A DNA stretch of 64,000 nucleotides from Streptomyces geranii (GTDB lineage Bacteria; Actinomycetota; Actinomycetes; Streptomycetales; Streptomycetaceae). The position numbers and the translations under genes were made by a program. This document shows, one piece after another, positions 43,327-52,007 of the stretch; position 1 is the first letter of the stretch; every line of letters starts with the position of its first letter. Under the pieces are notes generated by a model, which was given only the letters and a program-made list of their open reading frames with translations, was not told the origin of the DNA and searched no databases. The stretch spans positions 1 through 64,000 of the forward strand of contig NZ_PJME01000018.1 in assembly GCF_002954775.1 (NCBI RefSeq), written 5' to 3'.

Positions 43327-44481
43327 TCACGCCTGCTTGAGCAACGCCCGGGCGATGACGTCGCGTTGGATCTCGTTCGTGCCCTCGCCGATCTCCAGGA
43401 TCTTGGCGTCGGCGTAGAAGCGGGAGATCTCCGACTCCCGCACATAGCCGTACCCGCCGTGGATCTGGACCGCCTGGGAGGCGGCACGGTTGGCGACCTC
43501 GGAGGCGTACAGCTTGGCCATCGCGGCCTCCGTGCCGTACGGGCGGCCCTGGTCGGCCAGCCAGGCGGCGCGGTAGACCATCCAGCGGGCGGCCTGGTAC
43601 TCCGTCCCGATGTCGGCGATCTTGTGCGCGACCGCCTGGAAGGCGGAGAGCGGGCGGCCGAACTGGTGGCGTTCCGTGGCGTGTCTGACGGCCAGGGTGA
43701 GCGCCGCCTTCGCCAGCGAGAGGCCCAGCGCGGCGACGCTGATCCGGCCCTTGTCGAGGACGTTGAGGAACTGGCGCAGGCCGTTGCCCTCCTCGCCGAT
43801 CAGATGGTCGTCGGCGATCCAGCAGTCCTCGAAGACCAGTTCCCGGGTGTCCATGGCGTGCCAGCCGAGCTTCTTCAGCTTGGCGCCGCAGCTGTAGCCG
43901 GGGGTGCCGGTGGGGACGTAGAAGGTGGCGAAGCGTTTCCGCCCGTCCTCGTTCTTGCCGGTGGTGGCCAGGAGCGTGACGCCCTGGCTGATGTCGGTGC
44001 CGGCGTTGGTGATGAACATCTTGGTGCCGTTGATCACCCAACCGCCGTCCGCCCGGCGGGCGGTGGTGGTGATGCCGGCCGCGTCGGACCCGGCGCCGGG
44101 CTCGGTCAGACCGAAGGCCCCGATGGCCTCGCCCTTGGCGAGCGGGGCGAGCCAGCGCTGCTTCTGGGCCTCGGTGCCGTACGTCAGGAGCGGCAGCGTC
44201 GCGATGGTCGAGTGGGCGTTCCAGGAGGAGGCCACCGACTGGTCGGCGGCGCCGAGTTCCTCCATGACCGCGACGTAGGAGACCGTGTCGGAGCCCGCGC
44301 CGCCGTACTCCTCGGGCACCAGCATGCCCATCAGGCCGAGTTCGCCGAGCTTGGTGAAGATCTTGGTGGGGAAGGTCTCGGTCTCGGACCACTCCGCCGC
44401 GTTCGGGGCGATCTCCCTCGCCGCGAACTCCCGGACCATGTCCTGGAGATCACGGGTCTCCTCCGGCAGGTCGAAATCCAT
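43327..44481 (-). CDS. Acyl-CoA dehydrogenase
   Basis: This 384-residue flavoenzyme is of normal length for the family. It has AFGLTEPGAGSDAAG (FAD contact), the second signature QIHGGYGYVRESEISRFYAD and the C-terminal IGEGTNEIQRDVIA, whose Glu is the likely catalytic base. It would oxidise a short or branched acyl-CoA. It starts one base after the stop of the alcohol dehydrogenase gene, as last gene of a three-gene leftward operon with the enoyl-CoA hydratase. Confidence 0.94.
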   Translation of the reverse strand: MDFDLPEETRDLQDMVREFAAREIAPNAAEWSETETFPTKIFTKLGELGLMGMLVPEEYGGAGSDTVSYVAVMEELGAADQSVASSWNAHSTIATLPLLTYGTEAQKQRWLAPLAKGEAIGAFGLTEPGAGSDAAGITTTARRADGGWVINGTKMFITNAGTDISQGVTLLATTGKNEDGRKRFATFYVPTGTPGYSCGAKLKKLGWHAMDTRELVFEDCWIADDHLIGEEGNGLRQFLNVLDKGRISVAALGLSLAKAALTLAVRHATERHQFGRPLSAFQAVAHKIADIGTEYQAARWMVYRAAWLADQGRPYGTEAAMAKLYASEVANRAASQAVQIHGGYGYVRESEISRFYADAKILEIGEGTNEIQRDVIARALLKQA

Positions 44482-44482
44482 G

Positions 44483-45541
44483 TCACAGTCCCTTCGGAGT
44501 CAGCAGCACCTTGAGGTGCTTGGCCCGGTCGGCGGCCAGGTCCGCGAAGACCTCGGCTCCTTCCGTGAGCGGGAAACGTCCGGTGACCAGAGCGGAGGCG
44601 TCCAGGCGCCCGGTGCTCATCAGGTCGATCACCCGGGGGATGTCGAAGTTGTAGCCGAGCGTGCCGACCACCGAGCGCTCGTAGAAGACGAGTTGGCCCA
44701 TGTCGAACTCGACACTGCCGTGCCCGACGCCGGCGAGCACGACCCGGCCGCCGCGCCGGACCGTGCTGACGGCCTGCCCGGCGAGCGCGGGTACGCCCGT
44801 CGCGTCGATGACGACGTCCGGGCCTATGCGGCCGGTTCGTACGAACACCTCTTTGCGTACGTCCGTCTCGCGCGGGTCGAACGCCTCGGTGACGCCGAGT
44901 TTCAGCAGCAACTCGCGGCGTCCTGCGAGGGGTTCGCTCACATAGAGACCGGCGGCGCCCGCGATGCGGGCCGCGAGGACGACGGCGACGCCGATCGGGC
45001 CGCCGCCGACGACCAGGACGTTGTCGCCCGGCCGGACTCCGGCGCGGGTGACGGCGTGCAGGCCCACCGCGAGGGGTTCGGCAACGGCCGCCATCTCGTC
45101 GGTGACGTTGTCGGGGAGGCGGGTGAGGCCGGATATCGGCACGGTGACGCGGTCCGCGAAGGAACCGGGTGAGGCGAGGCCGACGGAGCCGCTCCTGGGG
45201 CAGATGTGGTACTCGCCCCGGGCGCACCAGAAGCAGGTGCCGCAGTGCCAGACGGGGTCCGCGGTGACTCGGTCGCCGATCGCTATGCCGGGTGTCTCCG
45301 AGCCCAACGCCAGGACTGTACCGCTGAGTTCGTGGCCGAGGGCGAGAGGTGGGCTGGCGCCGGTGAGGGGGTGGGGGCTGGCGCGGATCATGTGGGGGCC
45401 TTCCAGGAACTCATGGAGGTCCGTGCCGCAGATTCCGGACCAGGCGACCTCCACGACGGCCTCGTGGGGGGCGGGGGTGGGGGGGTCCGGGACCTCTTCC
45501 AGACGTAGGTCCCGGGCGGCGTGCCAGCGGAGTGCTTTCAT
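44483..45541 (-). CDS. Zinc-dependent alcohol dehydrogenase, 2,3-butanediol dehydrogenase-like
   Basis: This 352-residue medium-chain dehydrogenase has the catalytic-zinc Cys in GICGTDLHEF, GHELSG, and structural-zinc cysteines in CGTCFWCARGEYHIC. The Rossmann motif VVGGGPIGVAVV is near residue 170. It resembles 2,3-butanediol/sorbitol dehydrogenases. Its place between enoyl-CoA hydratase and acyl-CoA dehydrogenase genes suggests it oxidises a hydroxylated intermediate of the pathway rather than butanediol itself. Confidence 0.88.
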   Translation of the reverse strand: MKALRWHAARDLRLEEVPDPPTPAPHEAVVEVAWSGICGTDLHEFLEGPHMIRASPHPLTGASPPLALGHELSGTVLALGSETPGIAIGDRVTADPVWHCGTCFWCARGEYHICPRSGSVGLASPGSFADRVTVPISGLTRLPDNVTDEMAAVAEPLAVGLHAVTRAGVRPGDNVLVVGGGPIGVAVVLAARIAGAAGLYVSEPLAGRRELLLKLGVTEAFDPRETDVRKEVFVRTGRIGPDVVIDATGVPALAGQAVSTVRRGGRVVLAGVGHGSVEFDMGQLVFYERSVVGTLGYNFDIPRVIDLMSTGRLDASALVTGRFPLTEGAEVFADLAADRAKHLKVLLTPKGL

Positions 45542-45577
45542 GTCCTGTCGTCCTCTTGTTGTGATCTGCGGGCCGGT

Positions 45578-45633
45578 GGGGGCTGGGCGCGCAGTTCCCC
45601 GCGCCCCTGAAAGGCGGCCCCTACGGGGCGCCT
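45578..45633. repeat. Dispersed Streptomyces intergenic repeat, short form (copy A5)
   Basis: GGGGGCTGGGCGCGCAGTTC, then CCCGCGCCCCTGAAAGGC with a right arm that overlaps the last codons of the enoyl-CoA hydratase gene. The repeat therefore supplies part of that coding sequence (C-terminal GRGAP). Confidence 0.7.
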
Positions 45634-46412
45634 CTCCCAGGGCCTTCGAAGCGGGCCTTGCCCGGGCCCTCCGTCAGGAACGACTCGATACCCGTCGTCG
45701 CGTCTCTGGTGCCGAACACCCCGGTGAACAGGGAGCGTTCGAGGGCGAGGCCGGTCGACAGGGAGGTGTCGGTGCCGTGGTTCACGGCCTCCTTGATGGC
45801 CTCCAGGGCTGCCGCCGGGCCCTCGGCGAGCTTGCGGGCGTAGTGGAAGGCCGCCGTGTGGACCTCGGGGGCGGGGACCACCTGGTCCACCAGGCCCAGT
45901 CTCAGGGCCTCGGCGGCGTCCACCCTGCGGCCGGTCATCAGGAGGTTCTTGGCGCGGGACGGGCCGATCAGCCGGGTCAGGCGCTGGGTGCCGCCCGCGC
46001 CGGGGATGATGCCCAGCTGGATCTCCGGCTGGCCGAGGAGGGCGTCGTCGGCCGCGACGCGGTAGTCGGCGGCCAGGGCCAGTTCGAGGCCGCCGCCGAG
46101 TGCGTAGCCGGTGATCGCGGCGATCACCGGCATGGGCAGTTGGGCCACCTCGTCGAAGGTGCGCTGCAGGGCGCGGTTCCAGCCCCGTATCTCCTCGATG
46201 TCCATCGCGGCGAGCGCCTTGACGTCCGCGCCGGCGGCGAAGAGGCGCTCGCCGCCGTAGAGCACGACGGCCCGTACGTGGGGCGAGTCGGCCAGCTCGC
46301 GTACGCGCGCGGCCAGTTCGTCGCGCTGGGTGGTGTCGAAGGCGTTCAGCGGGGGGTGGTCGAGGCGGACCGTGACAACGGGTCCGTCGGTGTCCAGACG
46401 GATGCGCGGCAC
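45621..46412 (-). CDS. Enoyl-CoA hydratase/isomerase
   Basis: This 263-residue crotonase has oxyanion-hole segments FAAGADVKALA and GYALGGGLELALA, and the catalytic region QPEIQLGIIPGAGGTQRL. It hydrates enoyl-CoA esters in the beta-oxidation steps. The GTG at 46412 is chosen because AGGAGG lies five bases upstream; a longer frame begins in the divergent promoter. It heads the operon with the alcohol dehydrogenase and acyl-CoA dehydrogenase genes. Confidence 0.92.
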   Translation of the reverse strand: MPRIRLDTDGPVVTVRLDHPPLNAFDTTQRDELAARVRELADSPHVRAVVLYGGERLFAAGADVKALAAMDIEEIRGWNRALQRTFDEVAQLPMPVIAAITGYALGGGLELALAADYRVAADDALLGQPEIQLGIIPGAGGTQRLTRLIGPSRAKNLLMTGRRVDAAEALRLGLVDQVVPAPEVHTAAFHYARKLAEGPAAALEAIKEAVNHGTDTSLSTGLALERSLFTGVFGTRDATTGIESFLTEGPGKARFEGPGRGAP

Positions 46413-46527
46413 CAAAGCCTCCTGATCGAGGTCATCCAGTTCAGCGGGGGGAAACGACTCGAACTCATCGGCGCGCGGATGGTTGTCGATGTGTTCGCGT
46501 CGTCGTACAGTTCGGCGACAAGTTTTA

Positions 46528-46543
46528 TAGACCAAGAGGTACA
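46528..46543. promoter_or_regulatory. TetR-type operator, site g (ligase/hydratase divergent promoter)
   Basis: TAGACC-AAGA-GGTACA overlaps the likely -10 TACACT (46540-46545) of the ligase gene, with GACAAG about 17 bases upstream as -35. Flanks match site f on the other strand. Confidence 0.65.
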
Positions 46544-46610
46544 CTAAATCATGGGAGCGGGCAACCAACCGGCCGGAACCCGCCTTTCCGACACAGAGCG
46601 AGAGAGAGCC

Positions 46611-48143
46611 GTGCACAATTTCGCGAGCATCCTCGATTACCACCTGACCCAGCGGCCCGATGCCGTGGCCGTCACCCAGGAGGAGCGCCGTCTGACGGTG
46701 CGCGACCTCCATGACCGGGTCAACCGGCTGGCCGCGGGCCTGACGGAGCTGGGCGTCCGGCGCGGTGACGTCGTCGGGCTGCTGCTCTACAACCGGCCGG
46801 AGTTCCTGGAACTGGTCTACGCGGCGAACCGCGTCGGGGCGGTCTTTCTCCCGCTGAACTACCGCCTGTCCGAAGAGGAATGGGCGTACATCCTCGGCCA
46901 CTCCCAGGCAAAGGTGATCGTCACCGAACCGGAGTTCGTCCGGGCGGCCGACCGTATCGCCGGGAAACTGACCGATCTGGAGCACCGCGTCCTGGTGGAC
47001 GGCGAGCCGGAGTCCGGTGAGTGGACCGGTTACGAGGCGCTGCTCGGGTGGCACGAGGGCGCCCGCGTCGACCCCGTGGAGGTCGGGCCTGAGGATCTCC
47101 AGCGGCTGATGTACACCTCGGGCACCACCTCACGCCCCAAGGGCGTGCGCATCACGTACGGCAATCTGCACGCGAAGAACGTCTCCCAGATCGTCCACTT
47201 CGGGCTCACCGCGGCGGACACCACGCTCGTGGCCGGGCCGCTCTACCACGTCGGCGGCCTGGACATGCCCGCCCTCGCGGTGCTGTACGCGGGCGGCGGA
47301 GTCGTCCTCCAGCGGAAGTTCGACGCGCCGGGTGTCCTGCGGGCGATCCAGGAGCACCGGGTCACCAACGCCTGGCTGGCGCCGGTGATGGTCAACGCCG
47401 TGCTGGAGGTGCCGGACCGGGAGTCGTACGACACGACGTCGATGCGGTTCATCGTGGGCGGCGGCGAGAAGACCCCGGAACCGGTGCTGCGGCGCATCAT
47501 GAACGCGTTCCCGAACGCCTGGTTCGCCGACGCCTACGGTCTGACCGAGACCGTCTCGGGCGACACCTTCCTCGACCGCGAGCACTGCCTGTCCAAGCTG
47601 GGCTCGGTCGGCCGGCCCGTGCCGCACACCCGGATCCGGATCGTCGACGACACCGGCGCGGAGGCCCCGGCGGGCGAGCTGGGCGAGATCACGCTGCGCG
47701 GCCCGAAGGTCTTCGCGGGCTACTGGCGCGACGAGAAGGCGACGGCCGCCGCCCTGCGCGACGGCTGGTTCCACACCGGCGACATCGGCCATGTCGACGA
47801 GGAGGGCTTCCTCTACATCGACGACCGGAAGAAGGACATGATCGTCTCCGGCGGCGAGAACATCGCCACCCCCGAGGTGGAGCGGGTGCTGTACGAGCAC
47901 CCGGCCGTCCTGGAGGCGGCGGTCGTCGGGCTGACCCATCCGCGCTGGGGCGAGGTCCCGCGCGCCTTCGTGGTGTTCCGGCCGGGGACCGAGGCGGGCG
48001 CGGAGGAACTGCGCGGGTTCTGCCAGGAGCGGCTCGCCAAGTTCAAGGTGCCGGCCCGTTTCGACATCGTCGACGAACTCCCCCGTACCCCCTCGGGCAA
48101 GGTCCTCAAGCGGACCCTGCGCGACATTCCCACCGGGAGCTGA
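46611..48143 (+). CDS. Acyl-CoA synthetase (FadD-like)
   Basis: This 510-residue adenylate-forming ligase has the AMP-binding motif MYTSGTTSRPKG (about residue 165), AYGLTETVSGD, GWFHTGDIGHVD and the C-terminal lysine region TPSGKVLKRTL. It activates a carboxylic acid with ATP and CoA. The GTG at 46611 follows GAGAGAG and matches where family similarity begins (HNFASILDYH). The ATG at 46551 lies at the predicted transcription start and lacks a ribosome site, though a leaderless start is possible. The SDR gene follows after two bases. Confidence 0.9.
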   Translation: MHNFASILDYHLTQRPDAVAVTQEERRLTVRDLHDRVNRLAAGLTELGVRRGDVVGLLLYNRPEFLELVYAANRVGAVFLPLNYRLSEEEWAYILGHSQAKVIVTEPEFVRAADRIAGKLTDLEHRVLVDGEPESGEWTGYEALLGWHEGARVDPVEVGPEDLQRLMYTSGTTSRPKGVRITYGNLHAKNVSQIVHFGLTAADTTLVAGPLYHVGGLDMPALAVLYAGGGVVLQRKFDAPGVLRAIQEHRVTNAWLAPVMVNAVLEVPDRESYDTTSMRFIVGGGEKTPEPVLRRIMNAFPNAWFADAYGLTETVSGDTFLDREHCLSKLGSVGRPVPHTRIRIVDDTGAEAPAGELGEITLRGPKVFAGYWRDEKATAAALRDGWFHTGDIGHVDEEGFLYIDDRKKDMIVSGGENIATPEVERVLYEHPAVLEAAVVGLTHPRWGEVPRAFVVFRPGTEAGAEELRGFCQERLAKFKVPARFDIVDELPRTPSGKVLKRTLRDIPTGS

Positions 48144-48145
48144 CC

Positions 48146-48916
48146 ATGGCCGATGTGAACACCGACCTGCGCCTCGACGGCCGTACGGCCTGGGTGACCG
48201 GGGCGGGGAAGGGCCTTGGCCGGGCGATCGCGGTCGCGCTCGCCCAGGCCGGGGCGAACGTCGCGGTGACCGCCCGCACGGCGGCCGACCTCGACAGTCT
48301 CGAAGCGGAGCTGGCCGGGTACGGCGGCAAGGCGCTGGTGCTGCCCGGCTCGGTCGCCGACTCCGATGCCGTACGGGGCATGGTGGAGGGGGTCGTCGAG
48401 TGGGCCGGGCGGCTGGATGTGGCCGTCAACTGCGCCGGGGTCAGTCCGCACTTCAACCGGAGCGAGTGGGTCACCGACGAGGACTGGGGGCGGGTGCTCG
48501 CCGTCAATCTCCAGGGGACCTTCTACTGCTGCCGGGAGGCGGGGCGGGTGATGCTGGAGCAGGGGGCCGGCTCGATCGTCAACATCTCGTCCGTGCACGC
48601 GAGTACGGGGTTCGAGCGGATCGCCGCCTATGCGGCCAGCAAGGGTGGGGTCGAGGCACTCACCAAGTCGCTGGCTGTGGAGTGGGCGGATCGGGGGGTG
48701 CGGGTGAACGCGCTGGCGCCCGGTTACTTCCGTACGGATCTCAGTTCCGGGTTGCTGGACAGCCGGTGGGGGGAGCGGATTGTCCGGGGGACGCCTTTGG
48801 GGAGGGTGGGGTCTGTGGAGGAACTCGGGGGTGCGGCGGTGTTTCTCGCGTCGGAGGCGTCTCGGTTTGTGACGGGGACGACTGTGACTGTGGATGGGGG
48901 GTGGACTGCCTGGTAG
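48146..48916 (+). CDS. SDR oxidoreductase (FabG-like)
   Basis: This 256-residue SDR has AWVTGAGKGLGRAIA at residue 14, NCAGVSPH, catalytic Ser in NISSVHAS and YAASK. FVTGTTVTVDGGW closes the protein. It is in one operon with the acyl-CoA ligase (two-base gap). It probably oxidises a hydroxyacyl-CoA or a ring alcohol. The 3' third is rich in GGG runs compared with its neighbours. Confidence 0.86.
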   Translation: MADVNTDLRLDGRTAWVTGAGKGLGRAIAVALAQAGANVAVTARTAADLDSLEAELAGYGGKALVLPGSVADSDAVRGMVEGVVEWAGRLDVAVNCAGVSPHFNRSEWVTDEDWGRVLAVNLQGTFYCCREAGRVMLEQGAGSIVNISSVHASTGFERIAAYAASKGGVEALTKSLAVEWADRGVRVNALAPGYFRTDLSSGLLDSRWGERIVRGTPLGRVGSVEELGGAAVFLASEASRFVTGTTVTVDGGWTAW

Positions 48917-48944
48917 GGGTGGTTCTTCGGGTGCGGGACGGTGG

Positions 48945-49012
48945 GGGCTGGTCGCGCCCCGCGGCGGAGCCGCTGATCGATACAGTCCCGCGCCCCCAAA
49001 AGAGGGGCGCGT
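48945..49012. repeat. Dispersed Streptomyces intergenic repeat, long form (copy 3), with hairpin
   Basis: GGGGGCTGGTCGCGCCCCGC, GGCGGAGCCGCTGATCGAT, then ACAGTCCCGCGCCCCC, ending in hairpin GCGCCCC/GGGGCGC (48990-49010). It separates the convergent SDR and IclR genes and can act as terminator for both. Confidence 0.72.
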
Positions 49013-49022
49013 TGCCGCAGGG

Positions 49023-49805
49023 CTAGTTGAACAGGTCCTCCGCTACCGCCTTCACCGTGTTCACCACCAGGGGTGCCACCAACTCCAGGCTCGAACTGCC
49101 GTCCCCCACCACCGAGATCGCGGCTATCGGGCCCTCGGGGCCGCGCAGGGCCAGGCCCACGCAGCCGAGGTCGGGGAAACACTCGCCGCGGTCGATGGCC
49201 AGGCCGTTGCGGCGGCGGACCGCGCGGAGTTCGTGGTGGAGGTGGTCGAGGTGGCCGATGCTGTGGTCCGTTCGGCGTTCGATCAGGTGGGCGTAGCGGG
49301 CGTCGATCTCCTCCGGACTCAGCCAGGCCAGCATCGCCTTGCCCAGGCCGGTGCAGTGCGCGACCGCCCGGCCGCCCACCTTGGAGGGGATGTCGACGGC
49401 CGCCCGGCCGCCCACCTTGTCCAGGTAGTAGATCTCCGGGCCGTCCAGCACCGCCAGGTGGACGACCATCCGGGTGCGGACGGCGAGGTCCAGGAGGTGG
49501 GGTGCGGCGGCCGAGCGCAGGGCGCTGTGGCCGATCTCCCGGCCGCCGAGGCCCAGCGCTCGGCGGCCCAGGGTGTAGCCGGCGACCGTGTGGTTCAGCC
49601 AGTCCAGGCGGACCAGTTGGTCGAGTATGCGGTGGGTGGTCGAGCGTGGGAGATGGGTACGGCGGGAGACCGTCTCCAGGGTCAGGTGGGTCTGCGGACG
49701 CTCGAAGAGGTCCATGATCAGCGTGACGCGCTCCATCATCGACGGAGGCAGTACCTGCCCGACGACCTCGGAGGGTCGCGAGTCCAGGCGCAGGGCAGAC
49801 GTCAT
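49023..49805 (-). CDS. IclR-family transcriptional regulator (candidate ring-cleavage regulator)
   Basis: This 260-residue regulator has an N-terminal winged helix (about residues 20-85, THLTLETVSRRTHLPRSTTH) and an IclR effector domain with AHCTGLGKAMLAWL and AIDRGECFPDLGCVG. The ATG at 49805 follows GAGAGG; an ATG at 49826 is an alternative. IclR proteins of this kind often control aromatic ring-cleavage genes. The hydratase-aldolase operon lies next door, and an IclR-like palindrome occurs in its promoter. Confidence 0.9.
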   Translation of the reverse strand: MTSALRLDSRPSEVVGQVLPPSMMERVTLIMDLFERPQTHLTLETVSRRTHLPRSTTHRILDQLVRLDWLNHTVAGYTLGRRALGLGGREIGHSALRSAAAPHLLDLAVRTRMVVHLAVLDGPEIYYLDKVGGRAAVDIPSKVGGRAVAHCTGLGKAMLAWLSPEEIDARYAHLIERRTDHSIGHLDHLHHELRAVRRRNGLAIDRGECFPDLGCVGLALRGPEGPIAAISVVGDGSSSLELVAPLVVNTVKAVAEDLFN

Positions 49806-49913
49806 CGTCGGTGCCTCTCTGCTCAAACTGAAATCAATTCTAGTTCGGCTTCGGCGTCAAGGTACCAATGCCTCGGGCGGTAGAGAAAGAGTCGTGCACC
49901 GATTAATTGGGGT

Positions 49914-49923
49914 GGTCGGTCTA
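49914..49923. promoter_or_regulatory. TetR-type half site h (upstream of IclR)
   Basis: GGTCGGTCTA carries one arm plus the GACC core of the island motif (TAGACC-GACC on the minus strand), but the second arm is missing. It lies about 110 bases ahead of the IclR start. Confidence 0.4.
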
Positions 49924-49947
49924 ATCTATAGCGGACGCAAAAAAGTG

Positions 49948-49979
49948 CCGCTCCCCGGAAGGAATCTTCCGAGGAGCGG
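49948..49979 (-). terminator. Intrinsic terminator of the hydratase-aldolase operon
   Basis: CCGCTCCCCGGAAG and CTTCCGAGGAGCGG form a 14-base stem with one mismatch and loop GAAT. On the minus strand it is followed by CACTTTTTTGC, a real T-tract, 22 bases after the aldolase stop. This is the clearest rho-independent terminator in the window. Confidence 0.92.
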
Positions 49980-50001
49980 TAGGGCGGGTCGGAGGTGGGC
50001 G

Positions 50002-51018
50002 TCAGGCCCGGGCGGTGAGGTCCAGCGCGATGTCGACGATCATGTCCTCCTGGCCGCCGACCAGTCCGCGCCTGCCGACCTCCTGGAGGATCGTGCGGGC
50101 GTCGAGGCCGTAGCGGTCCGCGGCCGCTTCCGCGTGGCGCAGAAAGCTGGAGTAGGCGCCCGCGTAGCCGAGGGTGAGGGTCTCGCGGTCCACGCGGACC
50201 GGGCGGTCCTGGAGCGGGCGTACCAGGTCCTCGGCGGCGTCCTGGAGGGCGAACAGGTCGCAGTCGTGCTTCCAGCCCTGGAGGTTGGCGACGGCGACGA
50301 ACGGCTCGATCGGGCAGTTGCCCGCGCCGGCGCCCTGTCCGGCGAGCGAGGCGTCGACCCGGGTCACGCCCTCCTCCACCGCCACCACGGAGTTCGCCAC
50401 CGAGAGGGAGAGGTTCTCGTGGGCGTGGATGCCGATCTGGGTCTCCGGGTCGAGGACATCCCGGTAGGCGCGGATGCGGTCGCGTACGCCGTCCATGGTG
50501 AGCCGGCCGCCGGAGTCGGTGACGTACACGCAGTGCGCGCCGTACGTCTCCATCAACTTGGCCTGCTGGGCGAGGACTTCCGGGGTCGCCATGTGGGCCA
50601 TCATCAGGAACCCGGAGACGTCCATGCCGAGTTCGCGGGCCGTGGTGATGTGCTGGGCGGCGACGTCCGCCTCCGTGCAGTGCGTGGCGATGCGTACCGA
50701 GCGCACGCCCATGGCGTAGGCCCGCTTGAGTTCGACGATCGTGCCGATGCCGGGGAGCAGGAGGGAGGTGAGGGTGGCGCGTTCGATGGCGTCGGCCGCC
50801 GCCTCGATCCACTCCCAGTCGGTGTTGCTGCCCGGCCCGTAGTTGAGGCTGCCGCCGGCCAGACCGTCGCCGTGCGCGACCTCGATCGCGTCCACGCCGG
50901 CCTCGTCGAGGGCCTTGGAGATCTTGCCCACGAACTCGGGGGTGATCCGGTGCCGGATGGCGTGCATGCCGTCCCGGAGGGTGACGTCCTGGACGTAGAG
51001 CCTTGGGGTGGCGGTCAC
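50002..51018 (-). CDS. dmpG: 4-hydroxy-2-oxovalerate aldolase (HsaF/DmpG type)
   Basis: This 338-residue aldolase splits 4-hydroxy-2-oxo acids to pyruvate and an aldehyde, the last ring-cleavage step. It has the family start VTLRDGMHAIRHRIT (catalytic Arg/Asp/His and Mn site) and GIHAHENLSLSVANSV with metal-binding histidines. It channels the aldehyde to the acylating dehydrogenase, whose gene overlaps it by four bases. In steroid degraders this is HsaF; in aromatic degraders DmpG/MhpE. Start is GTG. Confidence 0.95.
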   Translation of the reverse strand: MTATPRLYVQDVTLRDGMHAIRHRITPEFVGKISKALDEAGVDAIEVAHGDGLAGGSLNYGPGSNTDWEWIEAAADAIERATLTSLLLPGIGTIVELKRAYAMGVRSVRIATHCTEADVAAQHITTARELGMDVSGFLMMAHMATPEVLAQQAKLMETYGAHCVYVTDSGGRLTMDGVRDRIRAYRDVLDPETQIGIHAHENLSLSVANSVVAVEEGVTRVDASLAGQGAGAGNCPIEPFVAVANLQGWKHDCDLFALQDAAEDLVRPLQDRPVRVDRETLTLGYAGAYSSFLRHAEAAADRYGLDARTILQEVGRRGLVGGQEDMIVDIALDLTARA

Positions 51019-52007
51019 TTGGTCACCTCGTCGATCGCTTCGGTGGTCGCCTTGGTGGAGAATCGCTCGGCCAGGCGTTCGGCCACGCGCAGGGCCGCCG
51101 AGGTCATGATGTCGAGATTCCCCGCGTAGGCGGGCAGGTAGTGGGCGGCGCCCTCCACTTCGAGGAACACGGAGACCTTCGTGGTCGCCTCGGAGCGGTC
51201 GCCGGTGAAGAGCGTGTGCACCGGGTCCTCGTCGGGGACCGGCGTGAACTGGACCTGCTGCTTCAGGCGGTAGCCGGGCACGTACTCGGCGACGGCCGCG
51301 ACCATCTCCTCGACGGAGGCGCGGATCGCTTCGTGGTCGGCGTCGCCGATCAGGCAGTACACCGTGTCCCGCATGATCAGCGGCGGTTCGGCCGGGTTCA
51401 GGACGATGATCGCCTTGCCGCGCCGGGCGCCGCCCACCTTCTCGATCGCCCCGGAGGTCGTCTCGGTGAACTCGTCGATGTTGGCCCGGGTGCCGGGGCC
51501 CGCCGACTTCGAGGCGATCGAGGCGACGATCTCCGCGTAGGGCACGGGAGTCACGCGGCTGACCGCGTGCACGATCGGGATCGTGGCCTGGCCGCCGCAG
51601 GTGACCATGTTCAGGTTGTCGACACCGTTGTCGCCGTCGCCGGCGTTCGCGAGGTGCTCGTCGAGGTTCACCGGCGGTACGACGTACGGGCCGATCGCGG
51701 CCGGGGTGAGGTCCACGAGGCGTTTGCCGTACGGGGCCAGCTTCTTGGCGTTCTCGACGTGGGCCTTCGCCGACGTGGCGTCGAAGACGATGTCGATCTC
51801 GTCGAAGTCGGGCATGCGGATCAGTCCGTCGACGCCCTCGTGGGTGGTGGGGACTTTGAGGCGGGCGGCGCGGGCCAGGCCGTCCGAGTCCGGGTCGATG
51901 CCCACCATCGCGGCCATCTCCAGGGTGTCGGAGAGGCGCAGCACCTTGATCATCAGGTCGGTGCCGATGTTGCCGGAGCCGATAACGGCCACCTTGGTCT
52001 TGGTCAT
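51015..52007 (-). CDS. Acetaldehyde/propanal dehydrogenase, acylating (HsaG/DmpF type)
   Basis: This 330-residue enzyme oxidises the aldehyde released by the aldolase to acetyl- or propionyl-CoA. It has the NAD fold VAVIGSGNIGTDLM at residue 6 and the catalytic Cys137 in MVTCGGQATIP. It is slightly longer than the usual 300-315 residues, with a small insertion before that motif (NAGDGDNGVD, about residues 121-130). Four-base overlaps on both sides show tight coupling with hydratase and aldolase. Confidence 0.94.
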   Translation of the reverse strand: MTKTKVAVIGSGNIGTDLMIKVLRLSDTLEMAAMVGIDPDSDGLARAARLKVPTTHEGVDGLIRMPDFDEIDIVFDATSAKAHVENAKKLAPYGKRLVDLTPAAIGPYVVPPVNLDEHLANAGDGDNGVDNLNMVTCGGQATIPIVHAVSRVTPVPYAEIVASIASKSAGPGTRANIDEFTETTSGAIEKVGGARRGKAIIVLNPAEPPLIMRDTVYCLIGDADHEAIRASVEEMVAAVAEYVPGYRLKQQVQFTPVPDEDPVHTLFTGDRSEATTKVSVFLEVEGAAHYLPAYAGNLDIMTSAALRVAERLAERFSTKATTEAIDEVTK

